DNA from: Pezicula radicicola
Lineage: Eukaryota > Ascomycota > Leotiomycetes > Helotiales > Dermateaceae
Assembly: GCA_003008705.1 (NCBI GenBank)
Contig: PDUO01000021.1
Location: forward strand, 312,766 to 376,765
Direction of reading: 5' to 3'
DNA length: 64,000 nt
The position numbers and the translations under genes are program-made. The notes beneath the pieces were generated by a model. That model did no database searches. It worked only from the letters and a program-made list of their open reading frames with translations, and was not told the origin of the DNA. Positions 24,808 to 34,906 of the stretch are shown here, piece by piece (within the stretch, counting starts at the first letter, position 1; the number at the start of each line of letters is the position of its first letter).

Positions 24808-25307
24808 ATGTGCTTCATCTTCACTTGCGGCGAGCATGGTATGATCATTTCTCTTCCGCCCTAGCCTCCTCTCAGAGTACAAATCAGCTAACATCAACAA
24901 ACAGAATTCTCATCACAACTCAAAGGTTACGAGAGCGTAATCTGCCAGTGTCACAACTGCGTATGTCCTCTTTTCGCTCTTCCTCTTTCTTCCGGCTCAT
25001 CCGGTAGCAGCTAACATGCATGTAGGGAAACTGGTCTGGAAGAGTGATTAAACGCCACCCATGGTTCACCTTCTGCTTCGTTCCTGTTATTCCTCTCAGC
25101 GTTCACGCCTACGAAGATGTCGTGTGCACGATCTGCAATTTCGCTCAGCCATTGCAGAATAGACAGGACGTGATTGCGCAGATGAATGGCGGTGGGGGGC
25201 CACCTGGACACCAATTACAGCCGCATCCGGGTGGTGGTCCACCTCCAGGTTGGGGAGGTGGTCCGCCTGGTCCTCCGAAACAGCAGCAAAATATGCAATA
25301 TGGCTGA
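24808..25307 (+). CDS. Zinc-ribbon protein with Pro/Gly-rich tail
   Basis: Small conserved fungal protein of the zinc-ribbon type. Three exons (24808-24838, 24905-24960, 25026-25307) with GTATGA..CAG and GTATGT..TAG introns give 122 aa. The N-terminus MCFIFTCGEHEFSSQLKGYE leads to the first Cys cluster CQCHNC. Then come GRVIKRHPWFTFCFVPVIPL and the second pair CTIC (VVCTICNFAQPL); the two pairs make a plausible four-Cys zinc site. The last 45 residues are Gly/Pro-rich (GGGPPPGWGGGPPGPPK). The hydrophobic WFTFCFVPVIPL stretch is typical of the family and may touch membranes. The precise function is unknown. Confidence 0.8.
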
Positions 25308-27247
25308 TAATAGCGGTTCGAAAGTAGGGTAGTTCTGGACCTGGGCGGTCGCTGGTTGTCGCTGGAATGCGCCATGCGGGAAATTGAAATTGAAATATAA
25401 TAGGCCAACGTGGTGGAAGGCGTATACTGGCTTGCACGTTGGATGAGATATGATTTGGCGTTTCTTGATGTTGGGGGATGCTTGGGAGCATAATGATCTT
25501 GGCAGCTTTTAATACGAACATGTTGTATCTGAAACATTAAGCAAGTCGCTTGTGGTAGTGACTTAAAGACTCTGGCGGTATGTATTGCAAAAAGAGATGT
25601 GCTATGATGAATAGCCTTCTAGGACATGTTTAATACATTTCTTCTTGGTGGATGTGCAAATATTTGTACTTTGATTGAAATACGAAAGCTCCAAGCAGAG
25701 GCAATGTTTGGCCTTCGTGTTGTATCAAGTTCCTTTGATCATCCACAATTTTGCATCGTCTTAAAAATAGTAAAATTTTGCTCGAGCGAGCATGGAAGTG
25801 GTCTTTAAGTCACTAGATTGACTCTAGTCGCCCACTGAGATCAGCTACTGGTTATTATCAGGAGGTGAACTGGAAGATGTGTGATTAAATGGTGGAGTGG
25901 GCAAGAAGAAGGCGCCTACACCTCATGAATTATGTCAAGCTAAGATATATCTGCAAAGAGTCACAGAATTTAGCATGAGTCTTATGTGGGGGTTTGTGGA
26001 ATAGGTAATCTCTGGCGATACCTGACGGTGCTAATTACCAGCCAGCCATTGGTTGCAGCAGGACTGAGAAGAAGATCCTGAACAGAGGCGTTGCGATTAT
26101 GCACAAAGAAAAAAGAAAAATCAATATAGAGTAGCCTGGATGACATGCACATGCACGAAGTACTGATTGCTTGGCAACAGCCTCAAAATCTTGCAGAAGA
26201 GCAGTGCCCCATCAAGGGCATTTAGAGCAGTTTTTCTTTCCGTCTCCTCCACATTATGCAGCTGAATCGTGGGGCTGGAAACACTTAATCGTATCTATTG
26301 TGCTATCTATTGGATGGCGTCGAACTAACAGGCTCAGTGCAAAAGTATGAAAGATGCAAAGGTACAAAGGTACGACTGGAAGAAAGTGTCGGGTGATATT
26401 GATATTGAAGCCTTTCAAGTAAATATTGTCTTTGTAGTCGAAAGTAGCCAGCCGAGTTACGAGCTTTTTGCTGATTGTTTGGATGTACTTCGTACTGTCA
26501 TGTACATGACAAGATTCCCTAGAAGGAGCTACTCCTATCTTCTAGGCCTCAGGTCTCTTTGTGGCTGAGCTAGGTTGGGCTCAAACTCTACAAGAAAATT
26601 GGCTGTCTACTGCGTACAGATGATGTGCTCCTGTCGCTTGTGATAATGTCCATTGTTGAGTATGAGCATGAGCGTCGGCCAGCCGCCGAAGGCACTGGTG
26701 GCATTGTATTTCGCACTGGTGGTATGTTGCAGATTCTTTCCACACAAGCACAAGCCAATCCTGAGTCAAAGTCATGAAGCATCTTACATCTGCCCCCATC
26801 TCGCCAAGGGCCTTTACGGTATTTTCCCCAGGCCATCTCTTATCGCCCAAGGTGCACGATCAGGGGATCTCTTATCAAAGGACGTGTCCGCCAATGACAA
26901 CCGGCAGTTCTTGAGAACCATGCAATTACGGGGGTTCTGGCGTACACGCCTTGTCGTTTCCGTCATAGAGGTCCACCAAGAAATGGCCGATAGCAGGGGT
27001 CGCAAAGGTTAGCATTACGAAAACACAGAGCTGGTTTTGACCTTATCTTCAATATCTGGCTCTGAAATCGACCCCAAGAAGTTATTCAGACTTTTCATTT
27101 GCTCGGCGGAGAAGCATCAATGCAGCATGCAGATGGAAGTCTCTGATCTGTCCCGCAATGGTCGTAGCTTCAAGCCTGGGGGAGAAAAGCATGCGTGCCT
27201 TGCCTTGTGCCCGTCAGACGTCCCGATTACGGCCTGATTGGTGACAG
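25308..27247. other. Intergenic, no gene seen
   Basis: About 1.9 kb. Short frames such as 26653-27012 (119 aa, plus) resemble no family. The distal part is the upstream region of the urea transporter gene. Confidence 0.4.
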
Positions 27248-27319
27248 AGATAAATACTTCTGATAGCTGAAGTATATATCAACCTGCATGTCCCCTTTCT
27301 GTCTTCACTGCTAAGATAG
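27248..27319 (+). promoter_or_regulatory. Cluster of GATA-factor sites upstream of the urea transporter
   Basis: Three HGATAR matches lie within 140 bp of the start codon: AGATAA (27248-27253), TGATAG (27261-27266) and AGATAG (27314-27319). In fungi, AreA/Nit2-type GATA activators bind such clusters to switch on nitrogen-source transporters. That DUR3 here is under nitrogen control is inference from this spacing. Confidence 0.55.
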
Positions 27320-27385
27320 TCAGTCGTGCGACGGTTGCACATCCCCTCACCTCCAGTGATCGATCGTACAACCCAATTATTCAAA

Positions 27386-29851
27386 ATGCCTATCGCGCCG
27401 CCACTCAATGTGGGCTGGGGATATGGAATCGTCCTTGGTATTGGTGCTGTTTTTGCTTTTGGTATGGTAAGTTTTCTCTTCACAATCGTGCTTCACCAGC
27501 ATTTTCTAATCCGCCGACTAGATCCTCGTTACCTGGATTCTGAAGCGATATAACCATGAGGTCCAAACCAGGTAAGCAGAAACTCATTTTAGCGATCCAC
27601 TCTACTTTCGAATCGTATCTGAGTTGCGATTGGAATCTTCTGAATAAGTAAACTGACTCTGAATTCTTTTACTTGCAGTGAAATGTTTAGTACAGCTGGG
27701 AGGACAGTTAAATCTGGATTGGTCGCCTCGGCCGTCGTATCTTCATGGACCTGGGCGGCTACACTTCTGCAGAGTTCGGGAATTGGCTACAGATATGGTG
27801 TGTCTGGACCATTTTGGTATGCAAGTGGAGCTACAGTGCAGATTCTGCTATTTGCGACTATTGCGATTGAGTTGAAGAGAAGGGCACCCAATGCTCATGT
27901 ATGTATATTCGAGCATGTTACAAGGTTAGACGCACGCTGATCGATATTTAGACCTTCCTCGAAGTCATCAAAGCAAGATATGGCACCCCAGCACATTTTG
28001 TTTTTACCGTCTTTGGTCTTATGACGAATATCCTGGTTACTGCAATGCTGTTGACTGGTGGATCTGCTGTTGTCAACTCTTTGACGGGGATGCCTACGCC
28101 AGCAGCTTGTTTCCTTCTTCCACTAGGTGTCGTTCTTTATACCATGTTCGGGGGTATCAAGGCCACTTTTTTGACAGACTGGGTAATTTCTACTACCTAC
28201 AGATCGCAATAATCACTCTCGCTAATAAACGCTATCTAGGTCCATACGTTCATCTTGCTCATCATCATCTTGATCTTCGCCTTCACCACATATGCCACCT
28301 CTAACATCCTTGGCTCACCTGGAGCTGTCTTTGATCTTTTGGTGAAGGCCGCCGCCGATCATCCAGTAGATGGTAATGCTGGAGGCAGTTATCTGACCAT
28401 GAGATCAAAAGAAGGTGCTATCTTTTTTGTCATCAACATTGTTGGTAACTTTGGAACGTAAGATGTCCATTCCCAAGTTTCAATTGACTCTCGCTAACAA
28501 GCCAAAGTGTCTTCCTCGACAATGGTTACTACAACAAGGCAATTGCTGCTTCTCCAGTACACGCTCTTCCAGGTTATATTATGGGTGGTATTTCTTGGTT
28601 TGCTATTCCATGGCTCTGTGCTACCACCATGGGTCTCGCAGCTTTGGCTTTAGAAGGGAACCCTGTATTCCCGACCTATCCCAACCGCATGGACTCTGCC
28701 GATGTCTCTGCAGGTTTGGTTCTTCCTTACGCAGCTGTGGCAATCCTTGGAAAAGGAGGTGCCGTCTGTACACTCTTGATTGTCTTCATGGCAGTCACAT
28801 CGGCTTCTTCTGCAGAACTTATTGCCGTATCCTCCATCTTCACTTATGATATTTACCAAACCTACTTCAAGCCAGAAGCATCAGGAAAGCGTCTCATTTA
28901 CATGTCCCACGCTATGGTTATTGCCTTCGGTCTCTTTATGGTTTGTTTTTCTCTTCGCTGGAATACCGTCCCATACCTGTTTCTAATATCTCTTCTTTTC
29001 AGGCCGCCTTCTCTGTCGGTCTCCACTACGCAGGAATTAGCATGGGCTATCTCTACGTAATGATGGGCGTAATAATCTCATCCGCCGTAATTCCCGCAAC
29101 ACTAACCCTCATGTGGGCCGGCCAAAACAAATGGACAGCAACCTTAACACCACCTCTCGGACTAATCTGCGCCGTAATAACCTGGCTCGTAACAGCAAAG
29201 AAAACATGCAATTCCCTCGATGTAGCCTGCACAGGCGGCAACAACCCCATGTTAGCAGGAAACGTAATGGCACTTCTCTCACCCCTCGTTTTCGTCCCCA
29301 TTTTCACCTTAATATTCGGACTCGACCACTACGACTGGAAATCCATGGCTTTGATCCGTCGAGCAGATGACCATGATCTAGCAGCAGAAGCACACATCGA
29401 CCTCGAACAAGTACCAGGCGAACGCCGAGAATCAGCAGCCGAAGTACAAAAAGAAGAAATTGCACTCCTCCGCGCCTCCAAGATAGCAAAAACAATGACC
29501 GTCATTCTAACACTCTCCTTACTCATCCTCTGGCCAATGCCAATGTACGGAAGCGGATACATCTTCAGCAAAAAGTTTTTCACGGGTTGGGTTGTAGTTG
29601 GTATCCTATGGCTCTTCGGATCGTTGTTATGTGTAGGTGTTTTCCCGGTTTGGGAAGGTAGAAAGGAGATGGGTGAGACTATTAAAAGTATTTGGTTGGA
29701 TATTACCGGGAAGAAACATCCTAGTCAGTATCATAATAGTACAGCTATTTATGTTGAAGGGAAGACTGAGGGCGAGGGTGTTATTACTCCGCCTTCTAAG
29801 AATGAGAAGGAGATTCCTGATGATGGGAAAAATGTTGTTTCTGCTACTTAG
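27386..29851 (+). CDS. DUR3: Urea active transporter, DUR3-like (sodium:solute symporter family)
   Basis: High-affinity urea (and possibly polyamine) proton symporter of the plasma membrane, SSS family. Seven exons join in frame: 27386-27466, 27522-27571, 27679-27898, 27952-28182, 28240-28457, 28508-28940 and 29003-29851, giving 693 aa. Key stretches are [20 protein letters not shown] at the N-terminus, [35 protein letters not shown], the substrate-pocket region [20 protein letters not shown] followed by [31 protein letters not shown], and [20 protein letters not shown]. About 15 hydrophobic segments are visible. The C-terminal tail is charged. Six short GT..AG introns have matching phases. 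Upstream GATA motifs fit nitrogen regulation. Confidence 0.93.
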
Positions 29852-30699
29852 TTGGTCGCTTAATTTAGTAGTTAGTAGAATGAGGTGATACGATTTAAAA
29901 GGGGACTCAGCCGTTTGGTAGGGGGGTTTGAGGGGTTTAAAGAGGTTTTTGGGTTTGCTTGCATAATTCTACTCCCTTTTGATAGAATTTAATAGTTATA
30001 CATCTTAATTAAATGTTAAATATGACTACACTTCAAAACCAACCACTTCTTCCCTCCCAACTTCGAAGTGAACTTAGCTAATCTTTCCTCGCACAGACTT
30101 AGAACATAACAATACCATCCCCACCATTTATACAGAGTAGAACATAGCTTCCCTTGCCGAAAAGCAGCTCGCTCTTATTACTTAGCACTTCTCTAAATCA
30201 TTACTTCTCTATATAGTACGAAATCTATTATATCAACTATTCCCTATTATATTAGGAATTTAAAAACATATATCAATGAAAATAATATATCAGTATTCTA
30301 AAAATATTATGTTTCTACTAAGTAGTCTACTCTTATATATTCCGTATATCAAAGAGCGCTTATTAGAGACGGGATAATGTGATAAAAACACCTTGTTATG
30401 AGTTCAGGTCTTAGTGGTGAATCTTACGGTATTTCTAGACTAGGATATAAGACTTTAGAAGCTAATAGGCTGAGAAACAGAAACGTGACATACAAAGTGA
30501 ATGGCGATTTTAAGTGCCTGCCTTCGGTATCTATCGTATCGCTTCTTATCCGACTGCATGTATGTGCAGCGTGATCTAGCACAGCCTGCCCCCAAAAAGT
30601 CAGCCTGGTACCTAGAGTCAATTAGGTTCTAGGGTATTCGCAGTTTGATTGCGGCTTAGTAATGCTTGACGTGGTTGATAGGAGAGGGGAAAGACCGAC

Positions 30700-30890
30700 A
30701 TGTGCCAAGAGCCCACAATTTTTGCTTTATTACTAGGTCTCTCTTGGCAAACCAGCCTGGGAAGGCTTATACTGTGTTGCTTGAGCTGGAATAGGTTGGA
30801 GAGGACGTCAACTAGCTCACTAAGAGAGAACTAGCTCACTAAGAGAGACCTAGCACTAAAACAAAAAAATTAGGCTCTTGGCAACACATC
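30700..30890. mobile_element. Inverted-repeat element, about 190 bp (MITE-like)
   Basis: The left arm (about 30700-30747) and right arm (about 30839-30890) are imperfect inverted repeats of about 45 bp. Shared blocks are GCCAAGAGCC, AATTTTT and CTAGGTCTCTCTT on the left, each complemented on the right. The right arm side includes a 19-bp unit repeated exactly twice (30811-30848). Hairpin-forming, noncoding; consistent with a MITE or decayed transposon ends. No target-site duplication was identified. Confidence 0.5.
30811..30848. repeat. 19-bp unit, exact tandem duplication
   Basis: ACTAGCTCACTAAGAGAGA occurs at 30811-30829 and again at 30830-30848, inside the inverted-repeat element. Confidence 0.9.
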
Positions 30891-31263
30891 AGATCAGATG
30901 AGATTGACGACCTACGTCTCGTGTAAATAAAAGAACTCCTCAAGGAAATCATTCCAAAGCTCCAAGTTAAATACACAGTCAGTCCTTTCAGGATCACAAT
31001 TCTGCAATTGTCCGACACACTCGTATTATCACATCCAAAATTCGGTACAAGAATCTCAGTCTCATAACGATTAGTCCGGCTTTTTGTTGTAGCAGACGCC
31101 AGGCGCTCAAGGTTCCTACAGGAGAAAGTACCTGATAATGTATGCAGCAGAAATCCGAATACCAACTACCACAACATTTCCCTCTCGCATTAACAATACT
31201 GACGCTCATCAACCCGAAGCAGAATCACATCCCGCATTATATTCCTCCAATATATCTATCATC

Positions 31264-31618
31264 ATGACCATGCGCAAACCCCAATGTAAGAATAACGACA
31301 TCTCCATCAGTCAACCTCGCTTACCCGTCTTCAGCCTTCCCCTCTCCCTCGCCTACATATACCCTCCCGAGCCTCTTCATTCAAAATCTCTCCACACGAA
31401 ACCTCTCCACAGACAACACAATAAATATAATCTTCGGCATTCTAGCCTTTGTACTTGGACTCTTTAGTTTTATTATAGCATGGGCATCTTGGAGACTTAT
31501 GTTACGCGATCGTAGACGTAGGGAAGGTACAAGTACAGATGATGTTGAGTTACAACGTTTGATGGATAATCGTAGGGAGTATGAATTTGTTGTAAGACCT
31601 ACGAGGAGTTTGGAATAG
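31264..31618 (+). CDS. Small single-pass membrane protein (tandem copy 1)
   Basis: Predicted 101-aa protein from exons 31264-31285 and 31335-31618; the 49-nt GTAAGA..CAG intron restores frame. The N-terminal half is Ser/Pro/Thr-rich. LSTDNTINIIFGILAFVLGL begins a single transmembrane segment running to FSFIIAWASW. Then follow a basic stop-transfer stretch RLMLRDRRRRE and a cytosolic tail DVELQRLMDNRREYEFVVRP. A paralogue with the same core lies at 32906-33254. Similar small proteins with an NIVFG-type membrane segment are, to my knowledge, common but uncharacterised in related fungi. The core is well supported by the second copy; the first exon and start are less certain. Confidence 0.65.
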
Positions 31619-32905
31619 TTGTTGTAGGGGAGGTTTTCAGTTGTTGTCTTTTTGGGCTGGGGCTGGGGAATGGGGGGTAGGGTGGTTGAGTATGGGGAGT
31701 CTTGGCGTATAAGGAGGAAGAAGGAAGGAACATAGAACTTGGAGTTACACAAGAAATGGTTCATTCATCAATTGGTGTTACTTATTCTTATTGGTTTTGT
31801 TGCTTAAATTTATATGTAGTAGTTTTTATTTTTGTATAATACTACCGCTCTGTTTTTGTTGGAATTTCTGGTCCAGATATTGAACATCTTGATCGGATGT
31901 AGCCGTACTAAAGCTTGATTAGGTACTTCTTATTTATTGTCTTCGAAGCGAATATCATCCTTACCTACGAGGTACTAGGCCTAAATTTAAGCCTACGATT
32001 AAAAGATGCAAGGTACTTTTACACTTGCACTCTTGTTTGCTAGGTTTATGCTGCTCGCTTATCTTAAGTAAGATTACGGAAGGTAAATAACTCAGAACCC
32101 ACAGCATATGAGTCCTCGCCATTAAACAAATCCAACAATTAATAAAAAGTTAAAGCTTACCTCCTATAGAATTAAAATCCTCATACGTACCAATACATTC
32201 AACAAGTATATCCATTCTCAGTGGTTGAAGAAGAGACTCAGCACCGCAGTATCATGATGCAGTACCTGAAATGGGCTGAAAAGACCTTGGTTGCCTTGTC
32301 TCTAAGTTGTTACAGATAATCATGTGACTAGAGAACTAAGAAAAAGCAGATATTCGGATGACGCTGTACAGTAGTAAGATGCATGTACTCGGTAGCTGAT
32401 CGCTGGGAAGAGCCTTCCCTGTACCTACGAGCCTCTGCGTTTCTATCTGGCCTATGATAAGCTCAGACTAGCCCTATACGAGCCGTACGAGCGAGCCTCT
32501 GCGTTTCTCTCTGGCCTATGATAAGCTCAGACTAGCGTTCGTTCGGAGCCTGCCAGACAAACGTCGAACCTATCGGCGCGTGTGTTTTCGACCAGCATTA
32601 GGTTTCGATATTATAGATTTGATCATATCGACTGCGGACTCCACAATTCATGAACATGGTTTCGCTGCGGGGAGTGTTGAAGGTGGCTTTGCTTTTGCAA
32701 CGTATTGAGGATCATAAAAATTTAAAAGACAGAGCAAGTCCCTCAAGAATAGATAAAATTTCCAAGAGTATTAACAGAGTCAGATTTTTCATTCCTCGAA
32801 TACAGCATCCAAAATACAACTTGAACCTCGGTGCGATTGGCCTCGCTTACTCCCTTAAAGCCCCCCCCGTCATTGCAGTCCCACCCTCACTCAGCCTTGC
32901 CAAAC
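31619..32905. other. Intergenic between the tandem membrane-protein genes
   Basis: AT-rich near 31790-32060. It contains the 44-bp direct repeats at 32429-32536. No further gene seen. Confidence 0.45.
32429..32536. repeat. 44-bp direct repeat, two copies
   Basis: Copies at 32429-32472 and 32493-32536 differ at one base (TTTCTATCTGG versus TTTCTCTCTGG) and are 64 bp apart start to start. A local duplication in the promoter region of the second tandem gene. Confidence 0.85.
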
Positions 32906-33254
32906 ATGCATCCATATACGCAAGCAACAACTACAACAAGCACTGGCCTCACTCGAGACCTCTCCACAGACAACACAATCAATATAATATTCGGCATCCT
33001 AGCAGCTGTAATCGGCTTTTTAGCGTCGTTGTTGCTTGGGCAACATGGAGACTGATGTTACGTGATCGAAGACATGCAAGTATGTTCAGCCTCGCCTCTG
33101 TCGCTATAAGTGTTGTCAACTTACTAAGTTCCAATAAATAGATCTCCGAGGTGGTGACCAGCGTAGCAGCAATGGGGGCGATGTTGAGTTGCAACGTTTG
33201 ATGGACAATCGTAGCCAGTATGAATTTGTGGTGAGGCCTGCAAGAAGTGTGTAA
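32906..33254 (+). pseudogene. Small single-pass membrane protein (tandem copy 2, frameshifted)
   Basis: Paralogue of the gene at 31264. ATG at 32906 opens MHPYTQATTTTSTGLTRDLS, then STDNTINIIFGILAAVIG. Compared with copy 1, one base is missing at about 33015-33020, inside the membrane segment. The frame as written ends early (GFLASLLLGQHGD, stop near 33053). The neighbouring frame continues the family: VVVAWATWRLMLRDRRHA. A GTATGT..TAG intron (33080-33141) then leads to DVELQRLMDNRSQYEFVVRP and a stop at 33252-33254. The similarity on both sides of the shift is unambiguous. Either a young pseudogene or a single-base sequence error. Confidence 0.65.
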
Positions 33255-33568
33255 TAGTAATGACGGGGAGCTCGTGCTTCTGTATTTGAAAAATGGGAAT
33301 TTTGGAGTAAAAGGAGGAATTATGGAGCCTGGGGTTATGTAGAAGATACCATTTTAGTCAGGCCGACTATGATGCGACTGGCGTTTCTGCTTTGGCTGGC
33401 ACTGGCTGCTTTGAAGATAAAACATGGATGGCATGATAGATTCGTAAATGTACAATGCAAATGGGTATCTCGCACAACAACAGCTCCCAAGTAGTTGAAC
33501 ACGCCTCCCCTCAAAACTCTGCATTAAAAGCAAAGTATGCTCAACATATGACTCAAGCATCACAAATA
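33255..33568. other. Intergenic, no feature seen
   Basis: About 310 bases separating convergent genes; presumably 3' flanks. Confidence 0.4.
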
Positions 33569-34371
33569 TCACTTTCTGGCAGTCGGTCGACGCAGCATAT
33601 TAATTGCAGCTTGGAATGCATTGACAACACTTTCATCTGATAAGTCATGTCAGAAGAAGCCTGAACTAGGAAACAGAGGACATTACAATGCTCCTTCTTG
33701 TCCTGAAGAGATGCCTCAGACATTTGTACGTATCGTTCTTCGGTTCTCAGCCTAAAAAAAAACGAATGTTAGTTTGTGAGTTCGGTTAACAGCCTGGAAT
33801 ATGGAATGAGGCCTACCGCTTGCTGCATCTATTATCATCTTTCTCTGAGCCGGCCTGAGCCCATACAGCAAATTTCTGTACCAAATCAATAAAAGAGATA
33901 TATGATCAAGAGGACAGGACTTACGTCGAATAGCTTCTCGAAACCCTTGAGGATCTCGTCTTCTTCTTGGCTTATACTAGTGAGGGCGTTGTTATACCGG
34001 CGCTGGAAATCGTCCCAATCGAAGGGTGGCAGCTCCGCCTGTGGATCGTCGGCAATTTCAGTCTCATCAGAGTTCAGATGTTGATTCTGATCCTGATCCT
34101 TCTCGAGACCATGATCATCTTCGCCTTCGCTATTTTCATCTTCTTCCAAGGGTTTTACCGGCAGGGGAATGGAGGAGGGAACCTGTATCTTCGGGTCCGA
34201 TACATGTAGAGGCATCTCCTGTTCCTTGCCCTTGCTCACACCGTTCGGACGTGGTGTAAATACTTGTGGCTTCTGTAGGCGCGAAGGGGTCATGGGTTTG
34301 GGTTCGTTCTCAGCGGTCATCTTGGACTTCACTGGGGTCTCCGGTCGTGGAGAGTCCGGTGCGGAAGACAT
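33569..34371 (-). CDS. Conserved fungal protein of unknown function
   Basis: Four exons on the minus strand (34371-33925, 33875-33817, 33751-33687, 33636-33569) join with consistent phases to 212 aa. The N-terminal 110 residues look disordered, Pro/Glu/Asp-rich. The C-terminal half looks conserved: PPFDWDDFQRRYNNALTSIS, then EEDEILKGFEKLFDKFAVWA, then CSKRLRTEERYVQMSEASLQ, then KKEHYESVVNAFQAAINMLR. This is a helical, charged region with a pattern I associate with uncharacterised fungal proteins. Three short introns sit within the last 80 codons. It is head to head with the ATG14-like gene (535 bp apart), so the two may share a promoter. Function is not known. Confidence 0.78.
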
Positions 34372-34906
34372 GATGAGATTCGCGAAGGACAATGTATTCT
34401 GGACAATACAGCTTGTAGTACTGGTCTCAGATGTAATTGTTAAGGAGTACTTGAAGGATTCAGTTGTTGTCCTTGTTGGTGGACATGATGGTTGAGGGGA
34501 AAAGAAGAGAAGAGGGGAGGTAGGCGAGGTGGTGTTTGCGCGTTGATTTGGAGCTAGTCACCGAGTTTCACGCGAGAGCACATGACCCATCCTTATCGAG
34601 GCAACCTGGAACATTGTTATCGCTCGCTCGTCCACGCGCCCCGGTTCATCGGCGACTGTCCTTGAACAGCCCTACAGCCTTCCATCATATCCATAAAACC
34701 ATAAAACCCCGATGCCTAGATCGAGTGGGCCTTTCATCATGTCTACCCCCTAAAGCACCGTCGCGATACTATCCACTACCTAGTCTACACTATGCATCAT
34801 CTGGACGACTCGAGTCCTACCTCTTCCACTACCGCCTACTCGAAACCACCATTGCATTCCTCCAAAAAGCTTAGACTCTTTGTGCCAACACCGGAAACTC
34901 GACGAC
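34372..34906. promoter_or_regulatory. Shared divergent promoter region
   Basis: 535 bp between the divergent starts at 34371 (minus) and 34907 (plus). No specific factor site is claimed. The distance suggests a common bidirectional promoter. Confidence 0.4.

Larger units (their letters stand above)
29852..31263. other. Intergenic with AT-rich block and an inverted-repeat element
   Basis: After the transporter's 3' flank, about 30190-30360 is AT-rich and RIP-like. An inverted-repeat element at 30700-30890 is listed separately. No gene is supported. Confidence 0.5.

Noticed and set aside
32650..33141. 163-aa plus-strand open frame
   Set aside because: Only its last third carries real similarity (VVVAWATWRLMLRDRR), which belongs to the frameshifted membrane-protein copy; the rest is leader and out-of-frame sequence.
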